A stretch of DNA of 64,000 bases. It comes from Methanobrevibacter sp. (GTDB lineage: Archaea; Methanobacteriota; Methanobacteria; Methanobacteriales; Methanobacteriaceae). Shown piece after piece: positions 37,487-46,348 of this stretch. Location: assembly GCA_022775905.1 (NCBI GenBank), contig JALFJX010000003.1, positions 21,685 to 85,684 on the forward strand. Reading direction: 5' to 3'. A model generated the notes under the pieces. It saw nothing but the letters and a program-made list of their open reading frames with translations, had not been told where the DNA came from and did no database searches. The number at the start of each line of letters is the position of its first letter. The first letter of the stretch is position 1. Made by a program: the position numbers and the translations under genes.

Positions 37487-38737
37487 TTGACAACTAGATC
37501 AATTGAAGATATAAATAAAAAAATTGAAAACGGTGAAGCAAATATCTTCACTGCAGAAGAATTTAAAAAACTCATCAAAAATGATGAAACTCCAAGTTTT
37601 GAGGAAGTTGACGTAGTTACTTGTGGAACATGTGGTGTCATGAGTGGTACTGCTGCTATTTTGAACTTTGTAGTTTCCGGACCTGGTGAATTTATAAGAG
37701 CAAAAGAAGTTTATATGAATGGGGTGCCTGTGAATGCAGGACCTTGCCCAAACGAGTGGTTAGGATCAGTTGATGTTATTCTTCATGGAACAACACATTC
37801 CATCCAGGATGCAAATTATGGTGGTGGATTCTTACTTAAAGAATTACTTGAAGGTAATGATATTGATGTAAGAGTTGAAAGTGTAGACGGTAAAACAATT
37901 GAGAATACAATTACAAAAGATGATCTTGTAAGGGGTCAAATTATTGGAACCCGTATGGCATTTAAAAATTATACTGCATTTACCAACCCTAATAAAGAAC
38001 CAATTCCATCAATCTTTGCAGCTACTCCTCTTGAAGGAGGTCTAACTGGATTGACATTTTCAGGATGTGGAGATTTAAACCCACTTCAAAATGATGTTCC
38101 TCAAAATGTTATTAAAGAGGGAATTAAAATTCTTTTAAATGGTGCTCAAGGTTATTTACTTGGAAATGGAACAAGATCCAGTGCTGAAAAGCCAAACTTA
38201 ATGTTAACTGCAGATTTAACTAAGATGGATCCGTATTACCTTGGTGGTTTTAAAACAGGACAAGGTGGTGAAGTCTATGATACTGTAGCAATTCCAATAC
38301 CTGTATTAAATGAGGAAATTTATAATAATTTACTCATTACTGATGATAAAGTAGGTATTACTGTATCAGATATTAAAGGACGTCATTTACCACTTACTAC
38401 AACTAATTATGAAAAATTATGGGGAGATTATAGTCTAAGACCTCAATATGATAGAAATAAATGTTCAAATTGTGAGTCATGTACTGTAGAACCAATCTGT
38501 CCAACCAATGCATTTGCTAATAAAAACATAAATATTGCTCATTGTTTCGGATGCGGAATGTGTTCTCATTATTGTCGCAACGATGCATTTGACATGAATA
38601 CTGGAAGCGTTGATTTAACAATCAATGATGAGGATGTTAATATTCCAATTATTTGTAGACAGTCTGATAGAATAAGGGGAAATAAATTAGCATTAAAATT
38701 AAAACAAATGATTCAAAGTCAAGAGTTTAAATTATAG
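37487..38737 (+). CDS. Methanogenesis marker 16 metalloprotein (DUF39, L-aspartate-semialdehyde sulfurtransferase-like)
   Basis: A 416-residue protein: DUF39 domain (residues 1 to about 315) with conserved cysteines in VVTCGTCGVMSG and AGPCPNEW, then a two-cluster ferredoxin domain (CSNCESC...CPTNAF, CFGCGMCSHYC; about 326-375). Methanosarcina relatives convert aspartate semialdehyde to homocysteine using a persulfide and low-potential electrons. Starts at TTG 37487 after AAAGGTGT; 14 bases after comA. Directly followed by hdrC-, hdrB- and hdrA-like genes, which could supply the electrons. Confidence 0.88.
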   Translation: MTTRSIEDINKKIENGEANIFTAEEFKKLIKNDETPSFEEVDVVTCGTCGVMSGTAAILNFVVSGPGEFIRAKEVYMNGVPVNAGPCPNEWLGSVDVILHGTTHSIQDANYGGGFLLKELLEGNDIDVRVESVDGKTIENTITKDDLVRGQIIGTRMAFKNYTAFTNPNKEPIPSIFAATPLEGGLTGLTFSGCGDLNPLQNDVPQNVIKEGIKILLNGAQGYLLGNGTRSSAEKPNLMLTADLTKMDPYYLGGFKTGQGGEVYDTVAIPIPVLNEEIYNNLLITDDKVGITVSDIKGRHLPLTTTNYEKLWGDYSLRPQYDRNKCSNCESCTVEPICPTNAFANKNINIAHCFGCGMCSHYCRNDAFDMNTGSVDLTINDEDVNIPIICRQSDRIRGNKLALKLKQMIQSQEFKL

Positions 38738-38745
38738 GTGTTTTT

Positions 38746-39339
38746 ATGCAAAAAATTACGGATTCACCGATAAATTTTGCAGAAGATGTAATTGAAGATG
38801 TTAAAAACTCAAAAGATGATGGAGTTTTAAAATGTGTTCAATGTGGGATGTGTACTTCAACATGTCCTGCAGCTTTACATTCTGATTATAATCCTCGTGA
38901 AATAATTGAAAGAGTATTGGACGGTGATATGTCAATCATCGAAGATGATTGTATTTGGAATTGTTTTTACTGTTACACATGCCACAGTGTATGTCCTGTA
39001 GGAAACAGTGTATGTGAAGTAAATCAAATTTTAAAGCAATTTGCAATCAAAAATGAAATAGGATATGATAAGCTCTATGAATATATGGGTTTTGCAGATT
39101 CCTACTTTACTGCAGCTATTGGAGCAATTCCTGAAATATTTTTTGAAGATATTGATAGGGATGTTCCTGGATGGTGGGACTTTAGACAAAATCTAGAAGA
39201 AATTAGGGATGAATTAGGATTAAATCCTCCTTTAATGCCACCACAAGATGTTATTGACGAAGTAAGTAAAATATTAACAATAACTGGATTTAAAAATAAA
39301 ATTGAAACAATTAGAGCAACACAGGAGGGTGGAGAATGA
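38746..39339 (+). CDS. Heterodisulfide reductase subunit C-like protein
   Basis: A 197-residue Fe-S protein, HdrC family: two complete [4Fe-4S] motifs, CVQCGMCTSTCP (about residues 26-37) and CFYCYTCHSVCP (about 68-79). It passes electrons from HdrA to HdrB in the soluble HdrABC complex. The C-terminal 100 residues are helical. It lies eight bases after marker 16 and overlaps hdrB by four bases. Because its partners are divergent, I do not assume it belongs to the main methanogenic complex. Confidence 0.88.
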   Translation: MQKITDSPINFAEDVIEDVKNSKDDGVLKCVQCGMCTSTCPAALHSDYNPREIIERVLDGDMSIIEDDCIWNCFYCYTCHSVCPVGNSVCEVNQILKQFAIKNEIGYDKLYEYMGFADSYFTAAIGAIPEIFFEDIDRDVPGWWDFRQNLEEIRDELGLNPPLMPPQDVIDEVSKILTITGFKNKIETIRATQEGGE

Positions 39340-40277
39340 AATCTATTCCTGATAAAAATATACTTTTATTCAGAAGCTGTCTTGTAAGTGTAGAATATCC
39401 AGGTGTTGAAGCATCAACAAAATATGTATTTGAAAAACTTGGAATAGATTATGCTATTTCTGAAAAACAAACCTGCTGTACTGGATTAGGTCATTATTCT
39501 GATGTATTTGACCAAGTGGACACAACTGCAATTGGAGCACGTAACTTTAAAGTAGCTGCTAATTTAAACCGTAAAAATTTAGTCATGATGTGTGCTACTT
39601 GTTATGCAATCAATAAAAAATCAGTTAAATTACTCAACAAAAAAGATGATTTAAGAGAACATATCAACCAGTTATTTGAAGATAATGGTTTGTCTCATTT
39701 AAAATATGAGAAAGATGACTTAAAACCAACTGAAAATATTTTCCATGCAGTTGATATTTTCTATGGTAAAAAAGATGAAATCAAAGACCATATCAAATAT
39801 GACTTAAGTGAGTATAAAATTGCTACACACCACGGTTGCCATTACTGTAAAGTGCACTATGAAGATACAATTGGTGGTGTAAGGGATCCTAACATTATTG
39901 ATGAACTTATTGAAGCATGCGGATGTAAAACAATTGGTTGGTATGATTTTAAACGTGCAACCTGTGGAACTGGTTTCAGACAAAGATATTCCAATCCAGA
40001 ATTGTCATTTACAGCAACTGCAGACAAAATGAACTCACTTGCTGATGAGGATATTGATATATTAGTTCATTTATGTCCTAATTGTCATATTCAGTTTGAT
40101 AGGTATCAACATTTAATTGGAGAACGTGAAGGCAGGAAATTCAGAGCAATACACCTTAATGTAGCGCAATTTATTGCACTTGCTATGGGAGGAGACTTTG
40201 ATAAAGTCATTGGTGTTAAAGCTCATACAGTACCAATAGATTCAGTAATTAAAGAATTAAAGGAGGTTGAGAAATGA
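39336..40277 (+). CDS. Divergent heterodisulfide reductase subunit B-like protein (one CCG cysteine missing)
   Basis: A 313-residue protein with two CCG domains. In canonical HdrB these bind the two non-cubane [4Fe-4S] clusters that cleave CoM-S-S-CoB. The first is intact: FRSC, QTCCTG, MMCATC. In the second, HHGC and LCPNC are present but the central pair reads ATCG instead of CCG, so one of five cysteines is replaced by threonine. The distal cluster may be altered or absent. Four-base overlaps on both sides show co-translation with hdrC and hdrA. Confidence 0.85.
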   Translation: MKSIPDKNILLFRSCLVSVEYPGVEASTKYVFEKLGIDYAISEKQTCCTGLGHYSDVFDQVDTTAIGARNFKVAANLNRKNLVMMCATCYAINKKSVKLLNKKDDLREHINQLFEDNGLSHLKYEKDDLKPTENIFHAVDIFYGKKDEIKDHIKYDLSEYKIATHHGCHYCKVHYEDTIGGVRDPNIIDELIEACGCKTIGWYDFKRATCGTGFRQRYSNPELSFTATADKMNSLADEDIDILVHLCPNCHIQFDRYQHLIGEREGRKFRAIHLNVAQFIALAMGGDFDKVIGVKAHTVPIDSVIKELKEVEK

Positions 40278-42583
40278 GGGATGATTTAAAAGTTGGCGTG
40301 TTTTTATGTGAATGTGGAGGAAATATTGCAGATATTGTAGACTTGGATGAAGTAAGAGATGCATTGGATGTTGAATTCATCGGACAATTCGAAAACTTGT
40401 GTTCTCTTAACGGACGTAAAATTATCCGTGATGCAATTTTTGATCATGACCTTGACCGTGTTGTAGTTGCAGCATGTTCTCCTATAAGTCATGAAAAAAC
40501 ATTCCAGGATTATATCAAACCATTAAACCCTTATTTAATGGACATGGCAAATATCAGGGAACAATGTTCTTGGGTACACTCAGATAAAGAAAAAGCTACC
40601 CATAAAGCTATTACTTTAATAAATGCTTCCATTGAAAAAGTTAAACAATCTGATGCAGTTGATCCGATTTATTGTCAAACTCCTGATGAAGTTGCAGTTA
40701 TTGGTGGTGGAATTGCCGGAATGAATGCAGCATTATCTCTTGCCAAGCAAGGAACTAAAGTCACTTTAATAGAACAATCTCCATCTATCGGTGGGCATAT
40801 GGCTAAGATTGGTAAAGTTTTCTCACCAGTTAAAATTGCTGAAGAATGTGGAATGTGTCTTTTAAATCCAATTCTTAATGAACTTGTCTGGAATGAAAAC
40901 ATTGAAGTATTAACCAATACTAAAGTAATTGAATCTGAAAGACGTGCTGGAACATATAATTTAATCTTAGAGAAATCTCCAAGATATGTTGATGAGGATA
41001 AATGTATTGCATGCGGTAACTGTGCTGAAGTATGTGAAGTTGAAGTTCCAAATGACTGGAATGACAATTTATCTTTAAGAAAAGCTATTTATAGGCCATT
41101 TGGTCAATCTTTTCCCGAAGCATATGTAATTGACATGGATAATTGTAACAAATGTGGTGACTGTTTTAGACAATGTAATATGAAAGCTATTAGGCTTAAA
41201 GGAAAACCTGAAAAAATTCCTTTGCAGGTAGGTTCAATTATTGTTGCAACTGGTCATCAGTTATTTAATATGGAAAAAAGACCTGAATATGGGTACACTC
41301 GTTATGATGATGTAATAACTCAATCAGAACTTGGACGTATTACAGGTGTGAATGGTCCTACTAAAGGTAAACTCTTAAAATCCAATGGTGAAGTTCCAAA
41401 ACGTGTTGTAATGATTCAATGTGTTGGTTCAAGAGATGAAAAACCAGAAGGACATAGGTACTGTTCTAAAATATGTTGTACAGTAGCTTTGAAGAATGCT
41501 AATATCATTAAACATAAGTATCCTGATACTGATGTTGTAATTTGTTATACTGATGTTAGGACTCCAGGAATGTTTGAGAAATACTATAAACACACTCAGG
41601 AAAATGAAGTTCGTTTCATTAGAGGACGTCCTGGTGAAGTAGTTAAAAAAGGAGATAATTTCATTGTAAGAACAGAAGATACTATTAAAGGCGAATTTAT
41701 AGAAATTGAAGCTGATATGGTTGTTCTTTCAACTGCAATAGAACCTTCTGAAGGTACTAAAGAAATTGCTGAAATTTTAAATGTAGGTACTACTGAAGAT
41801 GGATTTATTAAAGAATCCCATCCTAAAATCAAACCGGTTGCTACTGATGTTCAGGGAATATTTGTTTGTGGAACTGCACAGGATCCAAAAGATATCACGG
41901 ATTCAATTATGCAGGCAACTGCCGCTGCATCAAAAGTCAATGAATACAATTATGGTGGTGTGGAAATCGAACCGTTCATTGCAGAAATTGATAAAGAAAA
42001 ATGTATTTTATGTGGTGACTGTATTAAAAAATGTAAATATAAATCTATGAGTATTCAAGATGATGAAATTTACATTGACCCAATGAGCTGTAATGGATGT
42101 GGAAAATGTCTTATCGGATGTAATCAAAGAGCTATTACAGTTAACGGTAATATTGATGAAAAGATCATGTCCACAATTAAAGGTGTATTGTCCAAAAAAC
42201 AAGAAGGTGATCGTACAATCTTAGTGTTCCTGGATAATATTGGTTATACTGCAGCAGATAATATTGGTGTAAACAGGTTGTCTTATCCTGAATCAATTCA
42301 TATTATCAAAGTAATTTCAGTAAATCGTGTAAGACCAAGACATATTCAGTATGCCCTTGAAAACGGTGCTGATGGAGTATTTATTGGTGAATTCCCTGGA
42401 GATTTAATGTACGATGAAGTGGAACGTAAAATCCACAGGGTAAAAGATAGGATTGCTGAGATGGGTGAAGATCCTGAAAGAGTTACATTCTCAAAAGTAT
42501 ATATTCCATACTTCTCAGGATTGGCTCGTAAATTCATTGATTTTGATAAAAAAATTGAAGAATTGGACAAAGCAGAATTATAA
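40274..42583 (+). CDS. HdrA-like flavoprotein fused to a cysteine-less MvhD-like domain
   Basis: A 769-residue HdrA homologue. N-terminal Fe-S domain (GVFLCECGGNI, NIREQCSWVH), FAD-binding GGGIAGMNAALSLA (about 143), inserted ferredoxin motifs CIACGNCAEVC (from C244) and CNKCGDCFRQC (from C291), C-terminal ferredoxin CILCGDCIKKC and CNGCGKCLIGC (C577, C606), then residues about 647-745 resemble MvhD/FrhD (FLDNIGYTAADNIGVNRL, HIIKVISVNRV, GADGVFIGEFPGD). The usual MvhD cysteines that bind [2Fe-2S] are all absent. Family knowledge: HdrA bifurcates electrons and MvhD links it to a hydrogenase. Here hydrogenase coupling by the usual route looks lost. Confidence 0.85.
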   Translation: MRDDLKVGVFLCECGGNIADIVDLDEVRDALDVEFIGQFENLCSLNGRKIIRDAIFDHDLDRVVVAACSPISHEKTFQDYIKPLNPYLMDMANIREQCSWVHSDKEKATHKAITLINASIEKVKQSDAVDPIYCQTPDEVAVIGGGIAGMNAALSLAKQGTKVTLIEQSPSIGGHMAKIGKVFSPVKIAEECGMCLLNPILNELVWNENIEVLTNTKVIESERRAGTYNLILEKSPRYVDEDKCIACGNCAEVCEVEVPNDWNDNLSLRKAIYRPFGQSFPEAYVIDMDNCNKCGDCFRQCNMKAIRLKGKPEKIPLQVGSIIVATGHQLFNMEKRPEYGYTRYDDVITQSELGRITGVNGPTKGKLLKSNGEVPKRVVMIQCVGSRDEKPEGHRYCSKICCTVALKNANIIKHKYPDTDVVICYTDVRTPGMFEKYYKHTQENEVRFIRGRPGEVVKKGDNFIVRTEDTIKGEFIEIEADMVVLSTAIEPSEGTKEIAEILNVGTTEDGFIKESHPKIKPVATDVQGIFVCGTAQDPKDITDSIMQATAAASKVNEYNYGGVEIEPFIAEIDKEKCILCGDCIKKCKYKSMSIQDDEIYIDPMSCNGCGKCLIGCNQRAITVNGNIDEKIMSTIKGVLSKKQEGDRTILVFLDNIGYTAADNIGVNRLSYPESIHIIKVISVNRVRPRHIQYALENGADGVFIGEFPGDLMYDEVERKIHRVKDRIAEMGEDPERVTFSKVYIPYFSGLARKFIDFDKKIEELDKAEL

Positions 42584-42586
42584 TTT

Positions 42587-42619
42587 GAGGATTTTTCCTC
42601 ATTATTTTCTTTTTTTTTA
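42587..42619. terminator. Terminator between hdrA-like gene and histidine kinase
   Basis: GAGGA (42587-42591) pairs perfectly with TCCTC (42596-42600) around a TTTT loop, followed by a long T-rich tract ending about 42619. Lies four bases after the hdrA stop and just before the convergent kinase stop, so it may serve the hdr operon and, as a hairpin, both strands. Confidence 0.6.
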
Positions 42620-42622
42620 AAA

Positions 42623-44467
42623 TTATAACTCATTTTTAAAGGTTATTTTAAGACCAAATCCTTTAGGTATATCTAAAAGTGCAGATTCTCCATCTAACTG
42701 TTTTATTAAACTTTGGATAATTGTAAATCCTAAACTTTTTGATGTTTCAAAATTGAAGTCATCTGGAAGGCCTCTACCATCATCCCAAACATCAAGTTCG
42801 CAGATATTATTATTTACCCTAAATTTAACATAGAAGTTACCTATTTCATCTTCGTTAAATGCATACTTTATGGTATTTAATCCAAGTTCATTAATAATTA
42901 ATCCAATTGGTATAGCTTTATCCATCCATACTTCATGATTTTCAATGTCTAAGTTTAAATTAATGTTTGAACTGTATAAGCTAAACAAGTTTTCCAAAGT
43001 TAATTGAATATAGTTTTCAGAGTCAACATGAGCTACATCTGATGAGTTGTATACCTGTTCATGAATTGTTGCCATTGAACTAATTCTAGTTCTAGTTTTC
43101 TTTAGGATATCCTCATAGTCCTCTCTGTTGAACCTTAACTCCAAATTAAGTAAACTTAAAATGATCTGCAAGTTATTTTTTACTCTGTGGTGAACTTCCT
43201 TAAGTAGAATTGTTTGATTTTGGAATGATTCAACTAGATTTCTTTTGATTATAATTTCTTCGGTAATGTCTTCAATAATTCCATTGATTTTTCTTGTTTC
43301 AAAATCCGTATTGATGAAATTATGGCTGATACATTTAATGTATTTTGTATTTCCTTTCATTGTTTTAATCTCAAGGGTTGTATCAAAGTTTATTATATCT
43401 CCAGGCTTACAGTTTTTTGATGCCTTTTCATGTTTTTTGGAAATTAATTCCCTGGATTCCGGAGTGGTAAGATTGAAAACTAAATCTTCATTGATTGTTC
43501 CGTTAATTGGTTTCATTTCCAAAATTTCAAATATTTCGCTGGTCCAGTTGTAATTGTTTGCACTACCGTTTACAATAGCTATTTTTGATAATGACTGTAC
43601 GTTTTCGATTGTTTGCTGTAATTCAATAGCTTCGTTTTTTAGAATTTCACTTTCCAAATCTTTTTTAACCCATTTTCTTGAGTAATACAGAATTATTCCC
43701 AATATGGTTGTTAATGATGCTAATGTTGATATGATTGAGACATGGCTGAATATTGGGGTGATTGATGGTCTTAAAATTTCAATTATACAATATATAGTTA
43801 CTATTCCTGCTAGGATATGTGTAATTAACCTTAATGTTTGTTTACTTATGTCAGATTTTATTCCAATTGGTTTGAATAATCCATTTTTTGTTGGGAGTGC
43901 TGTGAATGTTGCAGCAGATAACATGTGGAATATAAGATAATGCAATGATTTTGAATACATATCAGGTGTTCCTAAATAATAAAGCAAACCTCCAAATCCA
44001 ATTATCATGGAAGTTAAAGCAAGAATCTGCATTATGTTTTCATATTTTCTCAAGAATACACTTATTATGAAGAAAAATGGCAAGAGTATATTAATTAAAC
44101 CGAATAACTGTGTTTCACATAGGAATCTCATCCATTGATCAAAACCAAATAATCCGAAAAATGAAAATATTCCACTTAAAACTATTATTCCTGAGATACC
44201 TAATGTTATGTTTGCTATTAGATTTAATTTATGATTTTTTGAGGTTATCAAAAAGAATGTTAGGAATATGAAAAAATAATAATATGAAATTTTTGTTGAA
44301 TCGCCAATTATGGTTAATATTGGGTTAGCTGGAAGAATATTTAAATCAATAATCCAAACTAATGCTGAAAAAACTATAAGTATTAGAGATGCAGTACGTG
44401 CTCTTTTAAGTAAGTTTAATTCAAATTCGTGGTCAGTATATTTTTCAAATAATTCTTTGGTGTCCAT
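42623..44467 (-). CDS. Membrane sensor histidine kinase (HisKA_2 type)
   Basis: A 614-residue sensor: about eight N-terminal transmembrane helices (residues 26-275), a short coiled linker, a PAS-like domain (about 295-405), then a HisKA_2 dimerisation domain with the phospho-accepting histidine in KEVHHRVKNNLQ (near 425) and a HATPase domain with NELGLNTIKYAF and DDGRGLP. No response regulator is next to it. The adjacent small winged-helix gene is co-directional but separated by about 100 bases. The ligand is unknown. Confidence 0.88.
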   Translation of the reverse strand: MDTKELFEKYTDHEFELNLLKRARTASLILIVFSALVWIIDLNILPANPILTIIGDSTKISYYYFFIFLTFFLITSKNHKLNLIANITLGISGIIVLSGIFSFFGLFGFDQWMRFLCETQLFGLINILLPFFFIISVFLRKYENIMQILALTSMIIGFGGLLYYLGTPDMYSKSLHYLIFHMLSAATFTALPTKNGLFKPIGIKSDISKQTLRLITHILAGIVTIYCIIEILRPSITPIFSHVSIISTLASLTTILGIILYYSRKWVKKDLESEILKNEAIELQQTIENVQSLSKIAIVNGSANNYNWTSEIFEILEMKPINGTINEDLVFNLTTPESRELISKKHEKASKNCKPGDIINFDTTLEIKTMKGNTKYIKCISHNFINTDFETRKINGIIEDITEEIIIKRNLVESFQNQTILLKEVHHRVKNNLQIILSLLNLELRFNREDYEDILKKTRTRISSMATIHEQVYNSSDVAHVDSENYIQLTLENLFSLYSSNINLNLDIENHEVWMDKAIPIGLIINELGLNTIKYAFNEDEIGNFYVKFRVNNNICELDVWDDGRGLPDDFNFETSKSLGFTIIQSLIKQLDGESALLDIPKGFGLKITFKNEL

Positions 44468-44574
44468 AATATTCTCAGAGTTTTTGTTGATTTTAATATT
44501 ATTAATATATAATTTTATTTATTTAATATTAATGGGTTTTATTTGAGAATATTGTAATTATTTCAACTGTGATG

Positions 44575-44835
44575 TTATAGTCTTTTGACCAATTCTTTTC
44601 CTAAATCTGTGCATTTGTATAATCTTCCTTTTCTTACTTCTTCATTAACACAGATTACCAGGTTTTTCTTTTTCAAATCAGAAAGAGCGGATGATACCTG
44701 ACTGGTATTTACATTGATTTCTTTTGCAATTTGTGATGGCATCTTTAAATCATTGGTAATTGATTTTAATGTTTCGGTCCTGTAAAAGGATACCTTAACA
44801 TAGCCAAGAAGTTCGTAAATTTCAGTCTCATTCAT
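44575..44835 (-). CDS. Small winged-helix transcriptional regulator
   Basis: An 86-residue single wHTH domain. The recognition helix region SQIAKEINVNTSQVSSALSD is followed by a wing (VNEEVRKGRLYKCTDLGKEL), as in archaeal MarR/ArsR-like one-domain regulators. No ligand or redox residue is obvious beyond one cysteine in each of two strands (VICVN, YKCTD). It lies upstream of the histidine kinase on the same strand; a TATA-like ATATATTAG region (about 44870) precedes it. Confidence 0.85.
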   Translation of the reverse strand: MNETEIYELLGYVKVSFYRTETLKSITNDLKMPSQIAKEINVNTSQVSSALSDLKKKNLVICVNEEVRKGRLYKCTDLGKELVKRL

Positions 44836-44972
44836 ATATATAGTTCTTTAATTTCAATATTTAATCTTTATATATTAGTTATATTCATTTATATCTATTT
44901 AATAACAATTTTTACATATTATAAATCAGTTATAGGGTTTTTGTATATAAAAAAGGTATTTTTTAAGGAGTA

Positions 44973-45041
44973 ATGATGATGTATTTTGGTGGATTTTGTG
45001 GGTGTTTAAAAGGTTATTTAATTAGAAATTTTCTTAATTAA
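44973..45041 (+). CDS. Possible 22-residue small protein
   Basis: A short ORF opening with three ATG codons and preceded by AAGGAG (44965-44970) at good spacing to the second and third. A TATA-like GTATATAAAA is at about 44943. The peptide would be short and hydrophobic with two cysteines (GGFCGCLKGYLIR). Its 3' end overlaps the comE stop and a long inverted repeat. The strong ribosome-binding site is the main evidence; it may be chance. Confidence 0.25.
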   Translation: MMMYFGGFCGCLKGYLIRNFLN

Positions 45042-45046
45042 ATAAC
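45013..45046. terminator. 12-bp inverted repeat at the comE 3' end
   Basis: GTTATTTAATTA (45013-45024) and its exact complement TAATTAAATAAC (45035-45046) flank a 10-base loop. The right arm contains the comE stop codon, so the hairpin probably ends or protects the comDE mRNA. Almost no G or C, so the stem is weak despite its length. Confidence 0.45.
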
Positions 45047-45574
45047 ATCCATAAACCTATTTTTAATTTCTACAGGAGTTAAATCAATAATTGGTGCTTT
45101 TGAGTTTCCAGGTTCTGTACGATAGACAATGAAACTGGTATCGTCACTTTCAATGAATTCTTTTAGGTTAATATCACTGAAATCATAACTGTTTGTAAAT
45201 CCAACTCCTCTTGCAACATCAACAAGGTCAAGTTTTTGAGCATAGGTGTCCTGATTACCTGTTGAACCGTATGCACCATTGTCTATTACAATCCAAGTCA
45301 AGTTTCTGGGATTGTTTGCAAATACTGTAACGAGTGATCCCATATTCATCAGGAGTGCACCGTCACCGTCAATTACAACAATGTCCTTGTCTGGTTGGGA
45401 TAATGCAAGGCCAAGTCCGATTGAGGATGCAAGTCCCATTGATCCGATCATGTAAAAGTTTTCTGCCCTGTCTTTTATGTCATATAATTCTCTTGATGGA
45501 TATCCTATATTGCAGATGACCAATTCATCATCAATATGTTTCATTATGTCTTCAATAGCTTCTCTTCTTGCCAT
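45038..45574 (-). CDS. comE: Sulfopyruvate decarboxylase subunit beta
   Basis: Thiamine-diphosphate-binding subunit that, with ComD, decarboxylates sulfopyruvate to sulfoacetaldehyde in coenzyme M synthesis. TPP motif GDGALLMNMGSL followed by WIVIDNGAYGSTGNQ; also the SMGLASSIGLGLAL block. I use the ATG at 45572-45574 (MARREAIEDIM), as GGTGAT lies three bases upstream and overlaps the comD stop; an ORF extension eight codons upstream is inside comD. 178 residues, normal size. Confidence 0.94.
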   Translation of the reverse strand: MARREAIEDIMKHIDDELVICNIGYPSRELYDIKDRAENFYMIGSMGLASSIGLGLALSQPDKDIVVIDGDGALLMNMGSLVTVFANNPRNLTWIVIDNGAYGSTGNQDTYAQKLDLVDVARGVGFTNSYDFSDINLKEFIESDDTSFIVYRTEPGNSKAPIIDLTPVEIKNRFMDVI

Positions 45575-45578
45575 GTTA

Positions 45579-46070
45579 TCACCAATATTTAATTTCAAGC
45601 AATATGCTTACGGGTTTTCCTTCTTCAACTGTTAAGTCCCAAGCATCTTTCACATCTTCGTATGCTCCCTCTGGAGTTCCTGGCTTGAAGAATTGATAGT
45701 TCATTGCTTTTAGGATTAATGGAGTTGATTCTCCCATTGGAACTTGTCCGCAAATGTTTTCTCCATTTGTTCCTCTATGGCTCATTATCATAAGCAATGG
45801 GAATTCATATAATTCTGTTAGGGATTTCAATGCATTAATGGAATTTCCAAGTCCTGAATTCTGCATTAAGATTGCTACTTTTTTACCTCCGAGATATGCG
45901 CCAGCACATATTCCAATTCCCTCTTCTTCACGAGTAACTGGAACGTGGGTGATATCAGGGTCTTCATCAATCATATTTAATAATTTTGATAAGTTGACGC
46001 ATGGAACGCTTACAATAAAGTTGATTCCTGCATCTTTGAGTCCATCAAATATAGCTTCACTACTGTCCAT
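45579..46070 (-). CDS. comD: Sulfopyruvate decarboxylase subunit alpha
   Basis: Pyrimidine-domain subunit of the TPP enzyme, 163 residues. Typical segments: [36 protein letters not shown] with the catalytic glutamate, and [15 protein letters not shown]. comE follows four bases after its stop, confirming the heteromer operon. GTGAT stands before the ATG. Its upstream region now contains the insertion sequence (46216-47573), beginning 146 bases from the start codon, so the native promoter may still be intact. Confidence 0.94.
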   Translation of the reverse strand: MDSSEAIFDGLKDAGINFIVSVPCVNLSKLLNMIDEDPDITHVPVTREEEGIGICAGAYLGGKKVAILMQNSGLGNSINALKSLTELYEFPLLMIMSHRGTNGENICGQVPMGESTPLILKAMNYQFFKPGTPEGAYEDVKDAWDLTVEEGKPVSILLEIKYW

Positions 46071-46207
46071 TGTATCACATAGTTAATTTTTAATATTATA
46101 TCATATTTGTCATAATTATTATAAAAAGCTATTTAATTTATTAATATTCACTTAATTTTTAATTATTCTGAATATTTTGGGTTTAATTTGATTAAACTTA
46201 AAATTGT

Positions 46208-46215
46208 TAATATTG
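46208..46215. repeat. 8-bp target-site duplication, left copy
   Basis: TAATATTG at 46208-46215, repeated exactly at 47574-47581 on the other side of the insertion sequence. A perfect duplication shows that the element moved in as one unit and that no later rearrangement has removed its flank. Confidence 0.85.
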
Positions 46216-46237
46216 GGCTCTTTCAAAAACTTGTGTG
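46216..46237 (+). repeat. Left terminal inverted repeat of the insertion sequence
   Basis: 22 bases, exact reverse complement of the right end. Confidence 0.9.
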
Positions 46238-46348
46238 ATTTGAATTTTCACTAGTTTTTGAGTCACAAATTTTTTCGTTCTATTTTTTATTTATTTTTAA
46301 TTTAAAAAGCAGTAAAATTAATATATTAGGTGGAGCTAATATATTAAT

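Noticed and set aside
40675..41067. 130-codon open frame antisense to the HdrA-like gene
   Set aside because: Serine/proline-rich shadow of a strongly conserved gene; no start signal.
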